A DNA stretch of 64,000 bases from positions 1 through 64,000 of the forward strand of contig CALVUJ010000024.1 of NCBI GenBank assembly GCA_944363575.1, in the 5' to 3' direction. This stretch comes from an uncultured Bacilli bacterium. Lineage in GTDB: Bacteria; Bacillota_I; Bacilli_A; RFN20; DUOF01. The translations under genes were made by a program, and so were the position numbers. The notes under the pieces are model-generated. The model did no database searches, was not told where the DNA came from, and saw only the letters and a list, made by a program, of their open reading frames with translations. Shown here in pieces: positions 9,304-17,081 of the stretch. Each line of letters begins with the position of its first letter. The first letter of the stretch is position 1.

Positions 9304-10429
9304 TATATATTTAGATTATGCTTCTACTACTCCAATTGATAATGATGTTTTAGAAAGTTACTATAAACTATTAAAAGAAAATTATGCTAATAGTGATTCT
9401 TTACACGAGATAGGTAATGTTGCTAGTAGTTATTTAAAGTCTGCTAGGCAACAAATAGCTAATCTCTTAAAGTGCAAAGAAAATGAAGTTATTTTTACTT
9501 CAGGTTCTACCGAAGCGAATAATTTAGCAATAAAAGGAGTAGCTTTTGCTTATCAAAACAGGGGTAAACACTTAATTACAAGCAAAGTGGAGCATCCAAG
9601 TGTTTTAGATTCTTTCAAACAGTTAGAGGAAACATTTGGTTTTGAAGTAACTTATTTAGATATTGATGAAAATGGTTTAATTGATTTAAACCAATTAAAA
9701 AATAGTTTAAGAAATGACACTATTTTAGTTAGTATTATGGCTGTTAATAATGAGATGGGTAGTATTCAAAATCTCCAACAAATATCTAAAATTATTAAAG
9801 AACATTCTCATGCTTTATATCATGTAGATGCTACGCAAGCAATGTGTAAAGAAAAACTAGATTATAGTGTAGCTGATTTATATAACTTTTCTAGTCATAA
9901 ATTTTATGGTTTAAAAGGAGCAGGTGTTTTAATAAAAAAAGAAAAAGTTCGTTTACTTCCAATATTAAGCGGAGGGCAACAAGAAGGTGGTTATCGTGGA
10001 GGCACAGTCAATTGGGTTAGCCAAGTTACGCTTGCTAAAAGTTTAAGATTAGGTGTAGAAAAGTTAGAGGAACACTATAAATATGTTTCAGATTTAAAAA
10101 AATATTTAATAGATAAATTACAAAAAATAGATAATCTAGTTATAAACAGTCCTCAAATGTCTTCTCCTTACATATTAAATATCTATTTTAAAAATAAAAG
10201 AGGAGAAGTTATTATGAATGCTTTATCTAATAAAGGTATTTATATATCTACTAAAAGTGCTTGCTCATCACGAAGTAAAGATTATAGCACATCTATCTAT
10301 GAATTAACCAAAGATAAAAATATTAGTAAGAATAGTTTAAGAATATCTTTATCACATTTAACTACTAAAGAAGAACTAGACATTTTTGTAAATGAATTAA
10401 AAGAAATAGTAGATAATTTGAAGGGGTGA
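9296..10429 (+). CDS. cysteine desulfurase (NifS/IscS class)
   Basis: A 377-residue PLP enzyme that takes sulfur from cysteine and passes it on as a persulfide for Fe-S clusters or tRNA thiolation. It shows the N-terminal YLDYASTTP, the PLP-lysine in SSHKFYGLKG and the catalytic cysteine loop STKSACSSRSKDYS. The loop with an adjacent serine run is of the group I (IscS/NifS) type. It overlaps the ezrA stop by 8 nt and precedes rimM by 4 nt. Bacillus has nifZ and thiI at this position; no thiI is present in the window. TtcA (24.5 kb), IspH and NrdG are possible beneficiaries of its sulfur. It ends in TGA. Confidence 0.92.
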   Translation: MNNIYLDYASTTPIDNDVLESYYKLLKENYANSDSLHEIGNVASSYLKSARQQIANLLKCKENEVIFTSGSTEANNLAIKGVAFAYQNRGKHLITSKVEHPSVLDSFKQLEETFGFEVTYLDIDENGLIDLNQLKNSLRNDTILVSIMAVNNEMGSIQNLQQISKIIKEHSHALYHVDATQAMCKEKLDYSVADLYNFSSHKFYGLKGAGVLIKKEKVRLLPILSGGQQEGGYRGGTVNWVSQVTLAKSLRLGVEKLEEHYKYVSDLKKYLIDKLQKIDNLVINSPQMSSPYILNIYFKNKRGEVIMNALSNKGIYISTKSACSSRSKDYSTSIYELTKDKNISKNSLRISLSHLTTKEELDIFVNELKEIVDNLKG

Positions 10430-10433
10430 GATA

Positions 10434-10940
10434 ATGCCTAAAGTTACAATTGGTAAAATCGTTAATACTTGCGGGTTAAAAGGGGAAGTTAAAGTACTTA
10501 ACGTAAGTGATTTTAAAGAAGAAAGATATAAAAAAGGGAAAATTATTCATGTTTATAATAAAGAACAAAACATTGATAGAGATTATAAAATTAGTAATTA
10601 TAGAGAAAAAGATAAATTTATTTATTTAAAGTTAGAAAGTGTTAATTCTATTGAAGAAGCAGAGGCTTTAAAAAATAGTTTATTATTTATTAACAGTGAG
10701 GATTTATTAAAAGATAATAATGATTTGTTTTATCATTACGAACTATTAAATATGGAAGTTTATTATGGAAATAAAAAGATAGGTTATATTAGTGAAGTAA
10801 GTGATAACGGGGTACAAGATTTAATTAGAGTTAGCGATGATGATAAAAGTTTTTTAGTGCCTTTTTTAGATGAATTTATTGAAAGCATAAATGTAGAAGA
10901 TAAAAAGATTGTTTTAAAGAATCTCGAGGGACTTGTATGA
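10434..10940 (+). CDS. rimM: 16S rRNA processing/maturation factor RimM
   Basis: A 168-residue protein with the N-terminal signature IGKIVNTCGLKGEVKV and a C-terminal PRC-barrel (GVQDLIRV, FLVPFLDEFI). RimM binds S19 and helps the 3' domain of 16S rRNA fold. GGGGTGAG precedes the start. Its TGA stop overlaps the trmD ATG (ATGA), so the two are translationally coupled, the arrangement found across bacteria. Confidence 0.95.
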   Translation: MPKVTIGKIVNTCGLKGEVKVLNVSDFKEERYKKGKIIHVYNKEQNIDRDYKISNYREKDKFIYLKLESVNSIEEAEALKNSLLFINSEDLLKDNNDLFYHYELLNMEVYYGNKKIGYISEVSDNGVQDLIRVSDDDKSFLVPFLDEFIESINVEDKKIVLKNLEGLV

Positions 10941-11890
10941 AAATTACTATTTTAACTTTATTTCCTGAAATGTTTGAGGGCTTTTTGAAAACTTCTATTA
11001 TTAATAAAGCACTAAAAAAGCAACTAGTAGAAATTAGAGTAGTTAATATACGCGATTTTAGTGAGGATAAAAATAAAAGAGTAGATGATAAAGTGGTAGG
11101 TGGAGGTCCAGGTGTAATTTTAAAGTGCGATCCTGTTATTAAAGCTATAAAAAGTGTGTGTAATAATAGCAAAGTTATATATATGTCTAGTAAAGGAATT
11201 ACATATAATCAAAAAAAAGCTCGTGATTTAATTAATGAAAAAAAAGATTTAGTGCTTTTATGTGGGCACTATGAAGGAATTGATGAACGAATATTAGATT
11301 ATGTAGATGAAGAGTTAAGTGTAGGAGACTATATTTTGACAGGAGGAGAAATACCAGCGATGCTTGTAACTGATTCATTAGTAAGATTAGTGAAAGGAGT
11401 TATTAAAGATGAATCTAGTGAAGAAGAATCTTTTGAGACTGGATTATTAGAATATCCTCAATATACTCTTCCAAAAATATACGATAATAAAGAAATTCCT
11501 GAAATTCTTTTTAGTGGCAATCATAAAGCTATAAAGAAATGGCGTGTAAAAGAAAGTTTAAAAACAACTTTAGAAAAAAGAAAAGATCTTTTAGTTAATT
11601 ATAAGTTTAATAAAGAAGAACAAAAATTATTAGAAGAAATTGAAAATAATCAAAAAGGCTTATGGGAAATAGAAGCTATTAAAAATAGTAAAAAAATTAT
11701 TATTCACAGGGTGAGAGTGGATGAAGAAGAATTGAAAAAAATAGAAAAAATGGATGAGTTTGATTTTGAAATAAAAGAGCCTGTGAAATTAAATGACGAG
11801 ATTTGTTTTATTTGTAAAGAAAACTATGTTTTTTACAAAGTATGTGATGTTAAAGGAGATATTATAAAGTTACGAAAGAGTAAGGAATGA
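10937..11890 (+). CDS. trmD: tRNA (guanine-N1)-methyltransferase TrmD with extra C-terminal domain
   Basis: Residues 1 to about 240 are TrmD, which methylates G37 in tRNAs with a G at position 36 using S-adenosylmethionine and prevents +1 frameshifting. The trefoil-knot motifs are clear: LCGHYEGIDERI, SVGDYILTGGE, and the LSGNH-like FSGNHKAIKKWR. The N-terminal glycine loop reads VVGGGPGVIL rather than the common YGGGAGMVL. The protein has 317 residues, about 70 more than typical TrmD. The extra part (from about residue 245, IHRVRVDEEELKK to LRKSKE) is a compact alpha-beta segment that I do not recognise. It may be a fused RNA-binding module. It ends in TGA. Confidence 0.93.
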   Translation: MKITILTLFPEMFEGFLKTSIINKALKKQLVEIRVVNIRDFSEDKNKRVDDKVVGGGPGVILKCDPVIKAIKSVCNNSKVIYMSSKGITYNQKKARDLINEKKDLVLLCGHYEGIDERILDYVDEELSVGDYILTGGEIPAMLVTDSLVRLVKGVIKDESSEEESFETGLLEYPQYTLPKIYDNKEIPEILFSGNHKAIKKWRVKESLKTTLEKRKDLLVNYKFNKEEQKLLEEIENNQKGLWEIEAIKNSKKIIIHRVRVDEEELKKIEKMDEFDFEIKEPVKLNDEICFICKENYVFYKVCDVKGDIIKLRKSKE

Positions 11891-11912
11891 ATATGGTGAG
11901 TAAAATAATAGG

Positions 11913-11941
11913 TTGAAAAATAGCGTATCTTTTGATACAAT
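11913..11941 (+). promoter_or_regulatory. sigma-A-type promoter with dyad in the spacer
   Basis: -35 TTGAAA (11913-11918), 17-nt spacer, -10 TACAAT (11936-11941), upstream of the unknown gene at 11961. The spacer holds GTATC-TTTT-GATAC (11925-11938), a small dyad that overlaps the -10 and could be an operator. Confidence 0.6.
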
Positions 11942-11960
11942 AACACATGGGTGATGTGCG

Positions 11961-12524
11961 ATGTTGAATGAAAAATATAATTTAAGTTTAAAAATAATAC
12001 GAGGTGCTAATAAAAAATTAGCAGAGAGGATTATATCTTTTATTTCTGATATTCCAGAAAATTTGAAAAGTTTAATTGAACAGTGTAAAAAATCTGGAGG
12101 AGCCATTAGGGGCGATGAGAGATGGAATTTTGTTGATAACGGGGAAGAATTAACTATTACTTTAGGGAAACGTAATAATGATAATGTAGATTATATGAGT
12201 CTTTATATTAATAGAACTAGGGAAGGCGATCTTCAAAGGCTAGATCGATATGTTGATAAAAAAATAGTTGGATATGTTGCCTTTTATGTGTATGATGATC
12301 CAGACAAAAAAAGAGCCAGAACGAAACAATTAATTTATGAATATAATGTTATCAAGAGAGATAAAGATTATTGTTGCTATATAAAAGGAAATGTAGATAT
12401 GGATAATAAGAAAAATGTTGAAATCCTTGAAAAGAATGGGTATTTAGAATTTGCTAGGGATGTTTACGATAATGGGTCATATTCATTTAACCTTTCAAAT
12501 GATAAGATAATAAAAAGACAATGA
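11961..12524 (+). CDS. conserved-looking protein of unknown function
   Basis: A 187-residue soluble protein without signal peptide or membrane segment. I do not recognise the family. It has a charged N-terminal helical half (NKKLAERIISFISDIPENLKSLIEQCKKSGG) followed by a strand-rich half with KKIVGYVAFYVYDD and a two-cysteine segment YCCYIKG. The layout of the second half (G-Y-V-A-F-Y, then EILEKNGYLEFA near the end) recalls a GNAT acetyltransferase core, but no acetyl-CoA loop (Q/RxxGxG/A) is visible, so this is only a suggestion. It has its own promoter and is inserted between trmD and rplS, which are usually adjacent. The start follows GGGTGATG. Confidence 0.6.
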   Translation: MLNEKYNLSLKIIRGANKKLAERIISFISDIPENLKSLIEQCKKSGGAIRGDERWNFVDNGEELTITLGKRNNDNVDYMSLYINRTREGDLQRLDRYVDKKIVGYVAFYVYDDPDKKRARTKQLIYEYNVIKRDKDYCCYIKGNVDMDNKKNVEILEKNGYLEFARDVYDNGSYSFNLSNDKIIKRQ

Positions 12525-12620
12525 GCAATTCAAATAGAAAATAAACATCATTAGTGTAAATCTTTAAATATCTATAATTAAACTTTGAAAATAAAAAATA
12601 TAGTTTATTAGTTTTTTAAC

Positions 12621-12649
12621 TTGCATTAGAAAAATTATTTTGCTATCAT
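12621..12649 (+). promoter_or_regulatory. sigma-A-type promoter of rplS
   Basis: -35 TTGCAT (12621-12626), 17-nt spacer, -10 TATCAT (12644-12649), placed just before the L19 leader-like segment. Confidence 0.7.
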
Positions 12650-12655
12650 ATGTAG

Positions 12656-12710
12656 GCATTAGCTGCAGGTGGTCCGCTCAAAGTATGATGAACACTCAAG
12701 ATAAGAAAAG
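12656..12710 (+). promoter_or_regulatory. probable L19 leader (r-protein autoregulatory RNA)
   Basis: A short GC-richer island between promoter and rplS contains GCAGGTGGTCCGCTC and then TGAACACTCAAG. These resemble the conserved core of the Rfam L19 leader, which folds near the start codon and lets L19 limit its own synthesis in low-GC Gram-positives. Position directly ahead of rplS supports it. The match is from memory, not a model search. Confidence 0.6.
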
Positions 12711-12722
12711 GAGGTCTATATC

Positions 12723-13073
12723 ATGAATATGAACTTAGTGAATGAAATTACAGCTACTCAACTTAGAAAAGATATTCCTGAATTTAAATCAGGTGATACA
12801 GTTAAAGTTCATGTTAGAATTACTGAAGGTGAAAAATCACGTATTCAAATTTATGAAGGCCTAGTTATCTCTGTAAAAGGTGGAGGAGTTTCTAAAACTT
12901 TCACAGTTAGAAAGATATCTAGTAACCAAGTAGGAGTAGAAAGAACATTTATGTACAATTCACCAGTAATCGCTAAATTAGAAGTAGTTAGAAGAGGTAA
13001 AGTTCGCCGTAATAAAATTAATTACATTCGTAACTTATCTGGTAAAGCTGCTAGAATTAAAGAAGCTAACTAA
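12723..13073 (+). CDS. rplS: 50S ribosomal protein L19
   Basis: A 116-residue protein of normal length with the L19 signature: [16 protein letters not shown] near the N-terminus, [10 protein letters not shown], and [18 protein letters not shown]19 sits at the interface of the subunits near bridge B8. AGGAGG is 9 nt ahead of the ATG. A second in-frame ATG two codons later is a possible alternative start. It has its own promoter and terminator. The rimM-trmD-X-rplS order preserves the common cluster except for the inserted unknown gene. Confidence 0.97.
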   Translation: MNMNLVNEITATQLRKDIPEFKSGDTVKVHVRITEGEKSRIQIYEGLVISVKGGGVSKTFTVRKISSNQVGVERTFMYNSPVIAKLEVVRRGKVRRNKINYIRNLSGKAARIKEAN

Positions 13074-13104
13074 AAAAGGGAACTTTAAAGTTCCTTTTTA
13101 TTTT
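13073..13104 (+). terminator. rho-independent terminator of rplS
   Basis: Palindrome GGAAC-TTTAAA-GTTCC flanked by A6 and T5, starting at the rplS stop codon. Confidence 0.85.
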
Positions 13105-13145
13105 AATTAATCACGTTACGATATATAATAAATATAGGTGATAAA

Positions 13146-13757
13146 ATGGAAGAAAATAAGAAAAGCAATTTTAAAGAATTTTATAAAAAACATCAAAAAA
13201 AATTTAATTTTGCTTATATGATTATTATTTGTTTAGTGGTAGCTAAACTTATAACTTCATTTGTTTTTCTTAGTGTCATGGTGGACGGTAATTCGATGGC
13301 TAATACTTTAAAAAGTGGTGATAAAGGAATTACGGATGGTTTATTTTATAAGATATTTGGAATAGATCGTTTTGATATCGTAATTCTTGAAAATAAAAAT
13401 TTTGATGAAAAGTTAGTGAAAAGAGTAATAGGGTTGCCAGGAGAAACCATTAAATATGAAAAAGGTGTTTTGTATGTAAATGGGGAAGTTGTAGAAGAAA
13501 CTTTTATTAGTGATGAAGTTAAAAAGCAAACTTTAACACCTTATGGTAATGATACTTTTGAAATTACTTTAAATGAAAATGAATATTATGTTTTAGGTGA
13601 CAATAGGGGAAACTCTACAGATTCTAGGTATTTTGGACCTGTAAAAAAAAGTGAGATTAAAGGAGTAGGAATGCTATTGTTTGCAGGATGTAAAGAAGTA
13701 ACTAGTGCAGGTAAGTGTTCAGGATTAAAGCTAAGATGGCCTAAAGTTGTTAAGTAA
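13146..13757 (+). CDS. lepB: type I signal peptidase
   Basis: A 203-residue membrane-bound Ser/Lys protease that removes signal peptides from secreted proteins. There is one N-terminal transmembrane helix (about residues 18-40), as in Gram-positive enzymes. The catalytic serine lies in VDGNSMANTL (family motif SMxPT/L), and the general-base lysine lies in KRVIGLPGE. The C-terminal box appears as VLGDNRGNSTDSRYFGPV. The start follows AGGTGAT. A TATAAT lies at 13124-13129. It is adjacent to ribosomal genes and rbgA, as lepB/sipS-type genes often are in Firmicutes. Confidence 0.95.
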   Translation: MEENKKSNFKEFYKKHQKKFNFAYMIIICLVVAKLITSFVFLSVMVDGNSMANTLKSGDKGITDGLFYKIFGIDRFDIVILENKNFDEKLVKRVIGLPGETIKYEKGVLYVNGEVVEETFISDEVKKQTLTPYGNDTFEITLNENEYYVLGDNRGNSTDSRYFGPVKKSEIKGVGMLLFAGCKEVTSAGKCSGLKLRWPKVVK

Positions 13758-13784
13758 CTATATTTAATAAAAGGAGAGGAAAAG

Positions 13785-14366
13785 ATGAATTTTGAAAATG
13801 AGATTACAGTAGAGGTAGATTGTGGCTTTGATGATTTAAAAAAGATTTTAAATAAATATGATTTTAAAGTAGAGGAAGAATATGAAATAAATGACATTTA
13901 TTTTATTAGCAAAGATTTTAAAAGTAATGAGCCTTTAGAAATATTAAAAAATGTTGTAATGGTAAGAGAAATTATAGAAAAAGATAAAGTAACTAATTAT
14001 ATTACATATAAATATAAAAAATTTAATGATCGTGGTGAAATAGTTAAACAAGGTAAAGTTAATTGCCAAGTTTATTCTATAGAATCAGCGAAAGAATTAT
14101 TAAAGTCTTTAAATTATAAAGAACTAATAAAAATAAATGATCGAATTACAGTATTATCTAATGGTATTGATGAAATGTCTCTTCAATCGGTAAATGATAA
14201 GCATTTATATATTGAAATAGAAGAAAAGTGTCATTACATAAATAAAAATTATGAAAACCTAGAAGAACTTAAAAAGGTAATAACTAGATATAATATTCCA
14301 ATAGTAGGAAATGACTACTTTGTAAAAAAAGCCCAGATAGAGATGATAGAAAGTGGATTGATATAA
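13785..14366 (+). CDS. CYTH-like (class IV adenylate cyclase/triphosphatase-like) protein
   Basis: A 193-residue soluble protein resembling CYTH-domain proteins, which act on triphosphorylated substrates inside a beta-barrel tunnel. It has the start ENEITVEVDCGFDDLKKILN, the break EINDIYF where the family has a Y-x-D/T-x-Y-F turn, a YITYKYK strand, and a C-terminal LYIEIEEKCHY strand. The N-terminal ExExK box is imperfect here (no lysine after the second E), which may mean altered or lost catalysis. It is preceded by AGGAGAGG and followed 7 nt later by pnuC. Function not known. Confidence 0.6.
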   Translation: MNFENEITVEVDCGFDDLKKILNKYDFKVEEEYEINDIYFISKDFKSNEPLEILKNVVMVREIIEKDKVTNYITYKYKKFNDRGEIVKQGKVNCQVYSIESAKELLKSLNYKELIKINDRITVLSNGIDEMSLQSVNDKHLYIEIEEKCHYINKNYENLEELKKVITRYNIPIVGNDYFVKKAQIEMIESGLI

Positions 14367-14373
14367 GATTCTT

Positions 14374-15042
14374 ATGAAATCAAAAAGTATATACATAGTT
14401 ATAATATTTTTAATTATATCAGTGATATCTGGAATATTAGCAAATGATTTAATAATTGGTGGGACAACATTATTTACTGGTTTATTAGCTGCATACTATG
14501 CCGTAATGGGTAAAAAAATTAATTATGCATTTGCTTTTATTAATTATTTACTCATGGCCTACACTTCCTTAAAAAATAATTTATATGGAGTATTCTTTAT
14601 GTACGCTTTTATTTGTACATTCTTGCAAATATATAGTTTTATTAAATGGAAAAATAATATGGATAAAAATAATAGTGTAATTATAAGACAATTTACATTG
14701 AAAAATTCCATTATTATTGTATCTACATGTATTATAGGTAGTTTTCTATTAGGTTATTTATTGAATTTGATTCCTAATCAAAATTTAGCTTTTTTAGATG
14801 CTGCATCAAATTCCATTAATATATGTGGCATTATTTTGATGATGTTAAGATTTAAAGAGTGCTGGTGGGTATGGCTTGCTAACAACATTATTGATTTAGT
14901 AATATGGATTATTGTAGTATTTAATAAAGGAGAAGGTTCTACAATGATGTTACTAGTGTCTATAGGTTACTTGTTGTTAAATATTTATGGTGTGATAAAG
15001 TGGAAAGTAGAGGATAAGAAAGAAAATTTGAGTTATGATTAA
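14374..15042 (+). CDS. pnuC: PnuC-type nicotinamide riboside/NMN transporter
   Basis: A 222-residue protein with about seven hydrophobic segments. The PnuC pattern is visible: GNLYGVFFMY-like segment near residues 68-76, W-K after QIYSFIKW, and the diagnostic ECWWVWLANNIIDLVIWI near residues 161-178. These uniporters let in nicotinamide riboside, which is trapped by phosphorylation. The family also includes thiamine and riboflavin carriers (PnuT, PnuX), and the sequence alone does not decide which. It is only 7 nt after the CYTH gene, with no strong ribosome binding site of its own, so coupling is likely. Confidence 0.75.
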   Translation: MKSKSIYIVIIFLIISVISGILANDLIIGGTTLFTGLLAAYYAVMGKKINYAFAFINYLLMAYTSLKNNLYGVFFMYAFICTFLQIYSFIKWKNNMDKNNSVIIRQFTLKNSIIIVSTCIIGSFLLGYLLNLIPNQNLAFLDAASNSINICGIILMMLRFKECWWVWLANNIIDLVIWIIVVFNKGEGSTMMLLVSIGYLLLNIYGVIKWKVEDKKENLSYD

Positions 15043-15235
15043 ATATAAGAATATATTGAATATTGGAAATATCTTTTTAATCATGGTGTGAAAATTTTAT
15101 GTAAGATATTAAAAGTGATGTATTAATAGCAAGTACATTATAAATATCTTATAAAATTTAAGATAAATAATTATTACTTAAAAATTTCAGTAAGACTAAA
15201 AAGAAATGATATAATTTACTAGTAGGAGGATGCAT

Positions 15236-15784
15236 ATGGCCTATAAATATGTATATAAAACCCCAAATGGATTTTCAAATATAATAATGAATAGTGATGG
15301 AGAGTATTTAACGGGGTTATCGTTTGAGTGTTTGAAAGATTCTATTAAACATGCTAGTAGTGGCGAAGAAAAGTATTTAGAAATATTTAAAGAAACATGT
15401 AAATGGCTAGATATATATTTTAGTGGTAAAGTTCCTAACTTCATTCCTAAATATAAAATAAAAAATATCACACCATTTAAACAAGAAGTAATAGATATAA
15501 TGAATTCTATTGAATATGGGAAAACATTAACTTATAAAGATATATCCAAAATTATTGCTAAAAAAAGAGAAATGAAAAAAATGTCATCACGAGCAGTAGG
15601 TAATGCCGTTAGGTGGAATCCTATTTGTATTATCATTCCTTGCCATAGAGTAGTAGGATCAAATGGTAATCTAACAGGTTATAGTGGAGGAATGAAAAAT
15701 AAAGTAGCATTATTAACGCATGAAAAAAATGATATGAGAAAATTTTATACTCCTAAAGGAGAAAAAAATTATGATGAGATGTAA
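15236..15784 (+). CDS. ogt: methylated-DNA-protein cysteine methyltransferase
   Basis: A 182-residue repair protein that transfers the alkyl group of O6-alkylguanine to its own cysteine. The active site IIPCHRVVGSNG is complete, and the helix-turn-helix-like SSRAVGNAVRWNP is present ahead of it. The second ATG (15236) is chosen because AGGAGG (15224-15229) directly abuts the first ATG at 15230 but is 6 nt from the second. TATAAT at 15210-15215 suggests a promoter. The end overlaps tag by 14 nt, making an alkylation-damage repair pair. Confidence 0.92.
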   Translation: MAYKYVYKTPNGFSNIIMNSDGEYLTGLSFECLKDSIKHASSGEEKYLEIFKETCKWLDIYFSGKVPNFIPKYKIKNITPFKQEVIDIMNSIEYGKTLTYKDISKIIAKKREMKKMSSRAVGNAVRWNPICIIIPCHRVVGSNGNLTGYSGGMKNKVALLTHEKNDMRKFYTPKGEKNYDEM

Positions 15785-16313
15785 ATGGTGTAATTTAAAC
15801 AATCCAAAATACATAGAATATCACGACAATGAATGGGGAAAGCCAAATTTTGAGGATAGTTATTTATTTGAAATGTTAGTGCTAGAGTCTTTTCAAGCAG
15901 GACTTTCTTGGGAATGTATACTAAATAAAAGAGAAGAGTTTAAAAAAGCTTTTGATAATTTTGATGTAAATAAAATATGCAATTATAATGATGAAAAAGT
16001 GCAAGAATTATTAAAAAACAAAAAAATAATTAGAAACAAACTAAAGATAAAAGCAACTATTAATAACAGCAAAATCTTTAACAGTATACGATGTGAGTAT
16101 GGTACTTTTCATAATTATTTAAAGACATTTACCAATAATAAAATTATTTATGAAATAGGTAATACTACTAATCAATTATCGGGTGAAATATCAAAAGATC
16201 TACAAAGAAGAGGAATGAAATTTGTTGGAAGTACAATTATATATTCTTATCTACAAGCAATTGGGGTTATATATTCTCATGATAAAGAATGTTTTTTGTA
16301 TAAAAAAGATTAA
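15771..16313 (+). CDS. tag: DNA-3-methyladenine glycosylase I
   Basis: A 180-residue base-excision enzyme that removes 3-methyladenine. The Tag signature is clear: CKWCN zinc cysteines at the N-terminus, YHDNEWG, the ESFQAGLSWECILNKRE segment, and the C-terminal zinc ligands in SHDKECF. The start overlaps ogt by 14 nt, and AAAGGAG lies 8 nt before the first of two consecutive ATG codons. With ogt it forms an operon repairing methylation damage by direct reversal and excision. Confidence 0.95.
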   Translation: MMRCKWCNLNNPKYIEYHDNEWGKPNFEDSYLFEMLVLESFQAGLSWECILNKREEFKKAFDNFDVNKICNYNDEKVQELLKNKKIIRNKLKIKATINNSKIFNSIRCEYGTFHNYLKTFTNNKIIYEIGNTTNQLSGEISKDLQRRGMKFVGSTIIYSYLQAIGVIYSHDKECFLYKKD

Positions 16314-16348
16314 ATTTATTAGTTTTAAAAATTTAGATAACACAAAAA

Positions 16349-16558
16349 AATGAAGATAAAATATTAAGTTTAATTGATGTTAAAATGTACTCTGATTGAA
16401 AGAACATTTAGATTTTTATGAACCTATATGTTGCGACAATAATGAATTTGAAATTTCTTTCTTGTATAAAAATCAAAATGAAAAGGAGATGTGGTTTGAT
16501 GTCATCTTTAGAAATATATATACCAAAGTTAGAAGATTATTGGTATAGCAAAAATTAC
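16349..16558 (+). pseudogene. remnant of an unidentified coding sequence
   Basis: Two frames join into a protein-like stretch: EDKILSLIDVKMYSD up to a TGA near 16397, then after a one-base shift LKEHLDFYEPICCDNNEFE and KNQNEKEMWFDVIF until a TAG near 16557. The composition is protein-like, but no family is recognised. The last part overlaps the start of the decayed GNAT gene in another frame. Probably a relic, with low certainty. Confidence 0.3.
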
Positions 16559-17017
16559 AAAATAATCCAGATACAATGAGTTATAATGCTGGATGAAATG
16601 TAAACTATGAAGGATATCATTATGATACTGGATGTATTGATTTTCCTAAAAGCAAATGGAAAGAAACTTTTGATAAAAGAGTAAAAGAAAATAAATTTTT
16701 TGCTTATTTAAAAGATACAAGTAATGATGAATATGTTGGATATATCAATTATCATTATAATAAGAATGCAGATAAGTATTATTGTGGTATTTTAATAGAA
16801 GCAAAACATAGAGGAAAAGGATATTCAAAATATGGATTAAAATTATTATGTGATTATGCGAAAAAACACGGTATGAAAGAATTATATAATGATTTTTTAA
16901 TTAGATAGAAATGGAATTAAAATATTTGACGATTTAGGATTTAAAATAGTTGACAAATATAAAACAAAACGTTTTGATAAAGATATAGAAATTGTGATAG
17001 TAAAAAAAGTTTTATAA
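16499..17017 (+). pseudogene. decayed GNAT-family N-acetyltransferase gene
   Basis: A ribosome binding site (AAGGAG, 16482-16487) and ATG (16499) open a frame that would encode a GNAT acetyltransferase, but it carries at least three lesions. There is a frameshift after WYS near 16546, a TGA inside NAG-stop-NVNYEGYHYDTG near 16597, and another frameshift near 16905 where LIR-stop should continue as DRNGIKIF. The core remains readable: DTGCIDFP, EYVGYINYHYN, and the acetyl-CoA loop region IEAKHRGKGYSKYGL, then FDDLGFKIVDKYKTKRF. The TAA at 17015-17017 is the original stop. TGA is a true stop in this genome, so this is decay and not recoding. The stretch 16314-17081 holds no other gene. Confidence 0.85.
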
Positions 17018-17081
17018 GTACTTATATTATGATGTTAATTTTTCGCAATAAAAACACAACTATAAAAGGAAGTGATAAATT

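Noticed and set aside
16592-16601. In-frame TGA inside the GNAT gene at a place where Trp would fit, hinting at UGA-as-Trp code
   Set aside because: Several intact genes here end in TGA (rimM, trmD, cysteine desulfurase, rbgA), and the same GNAT gene also has two frameshifts, so the TGA is decay.
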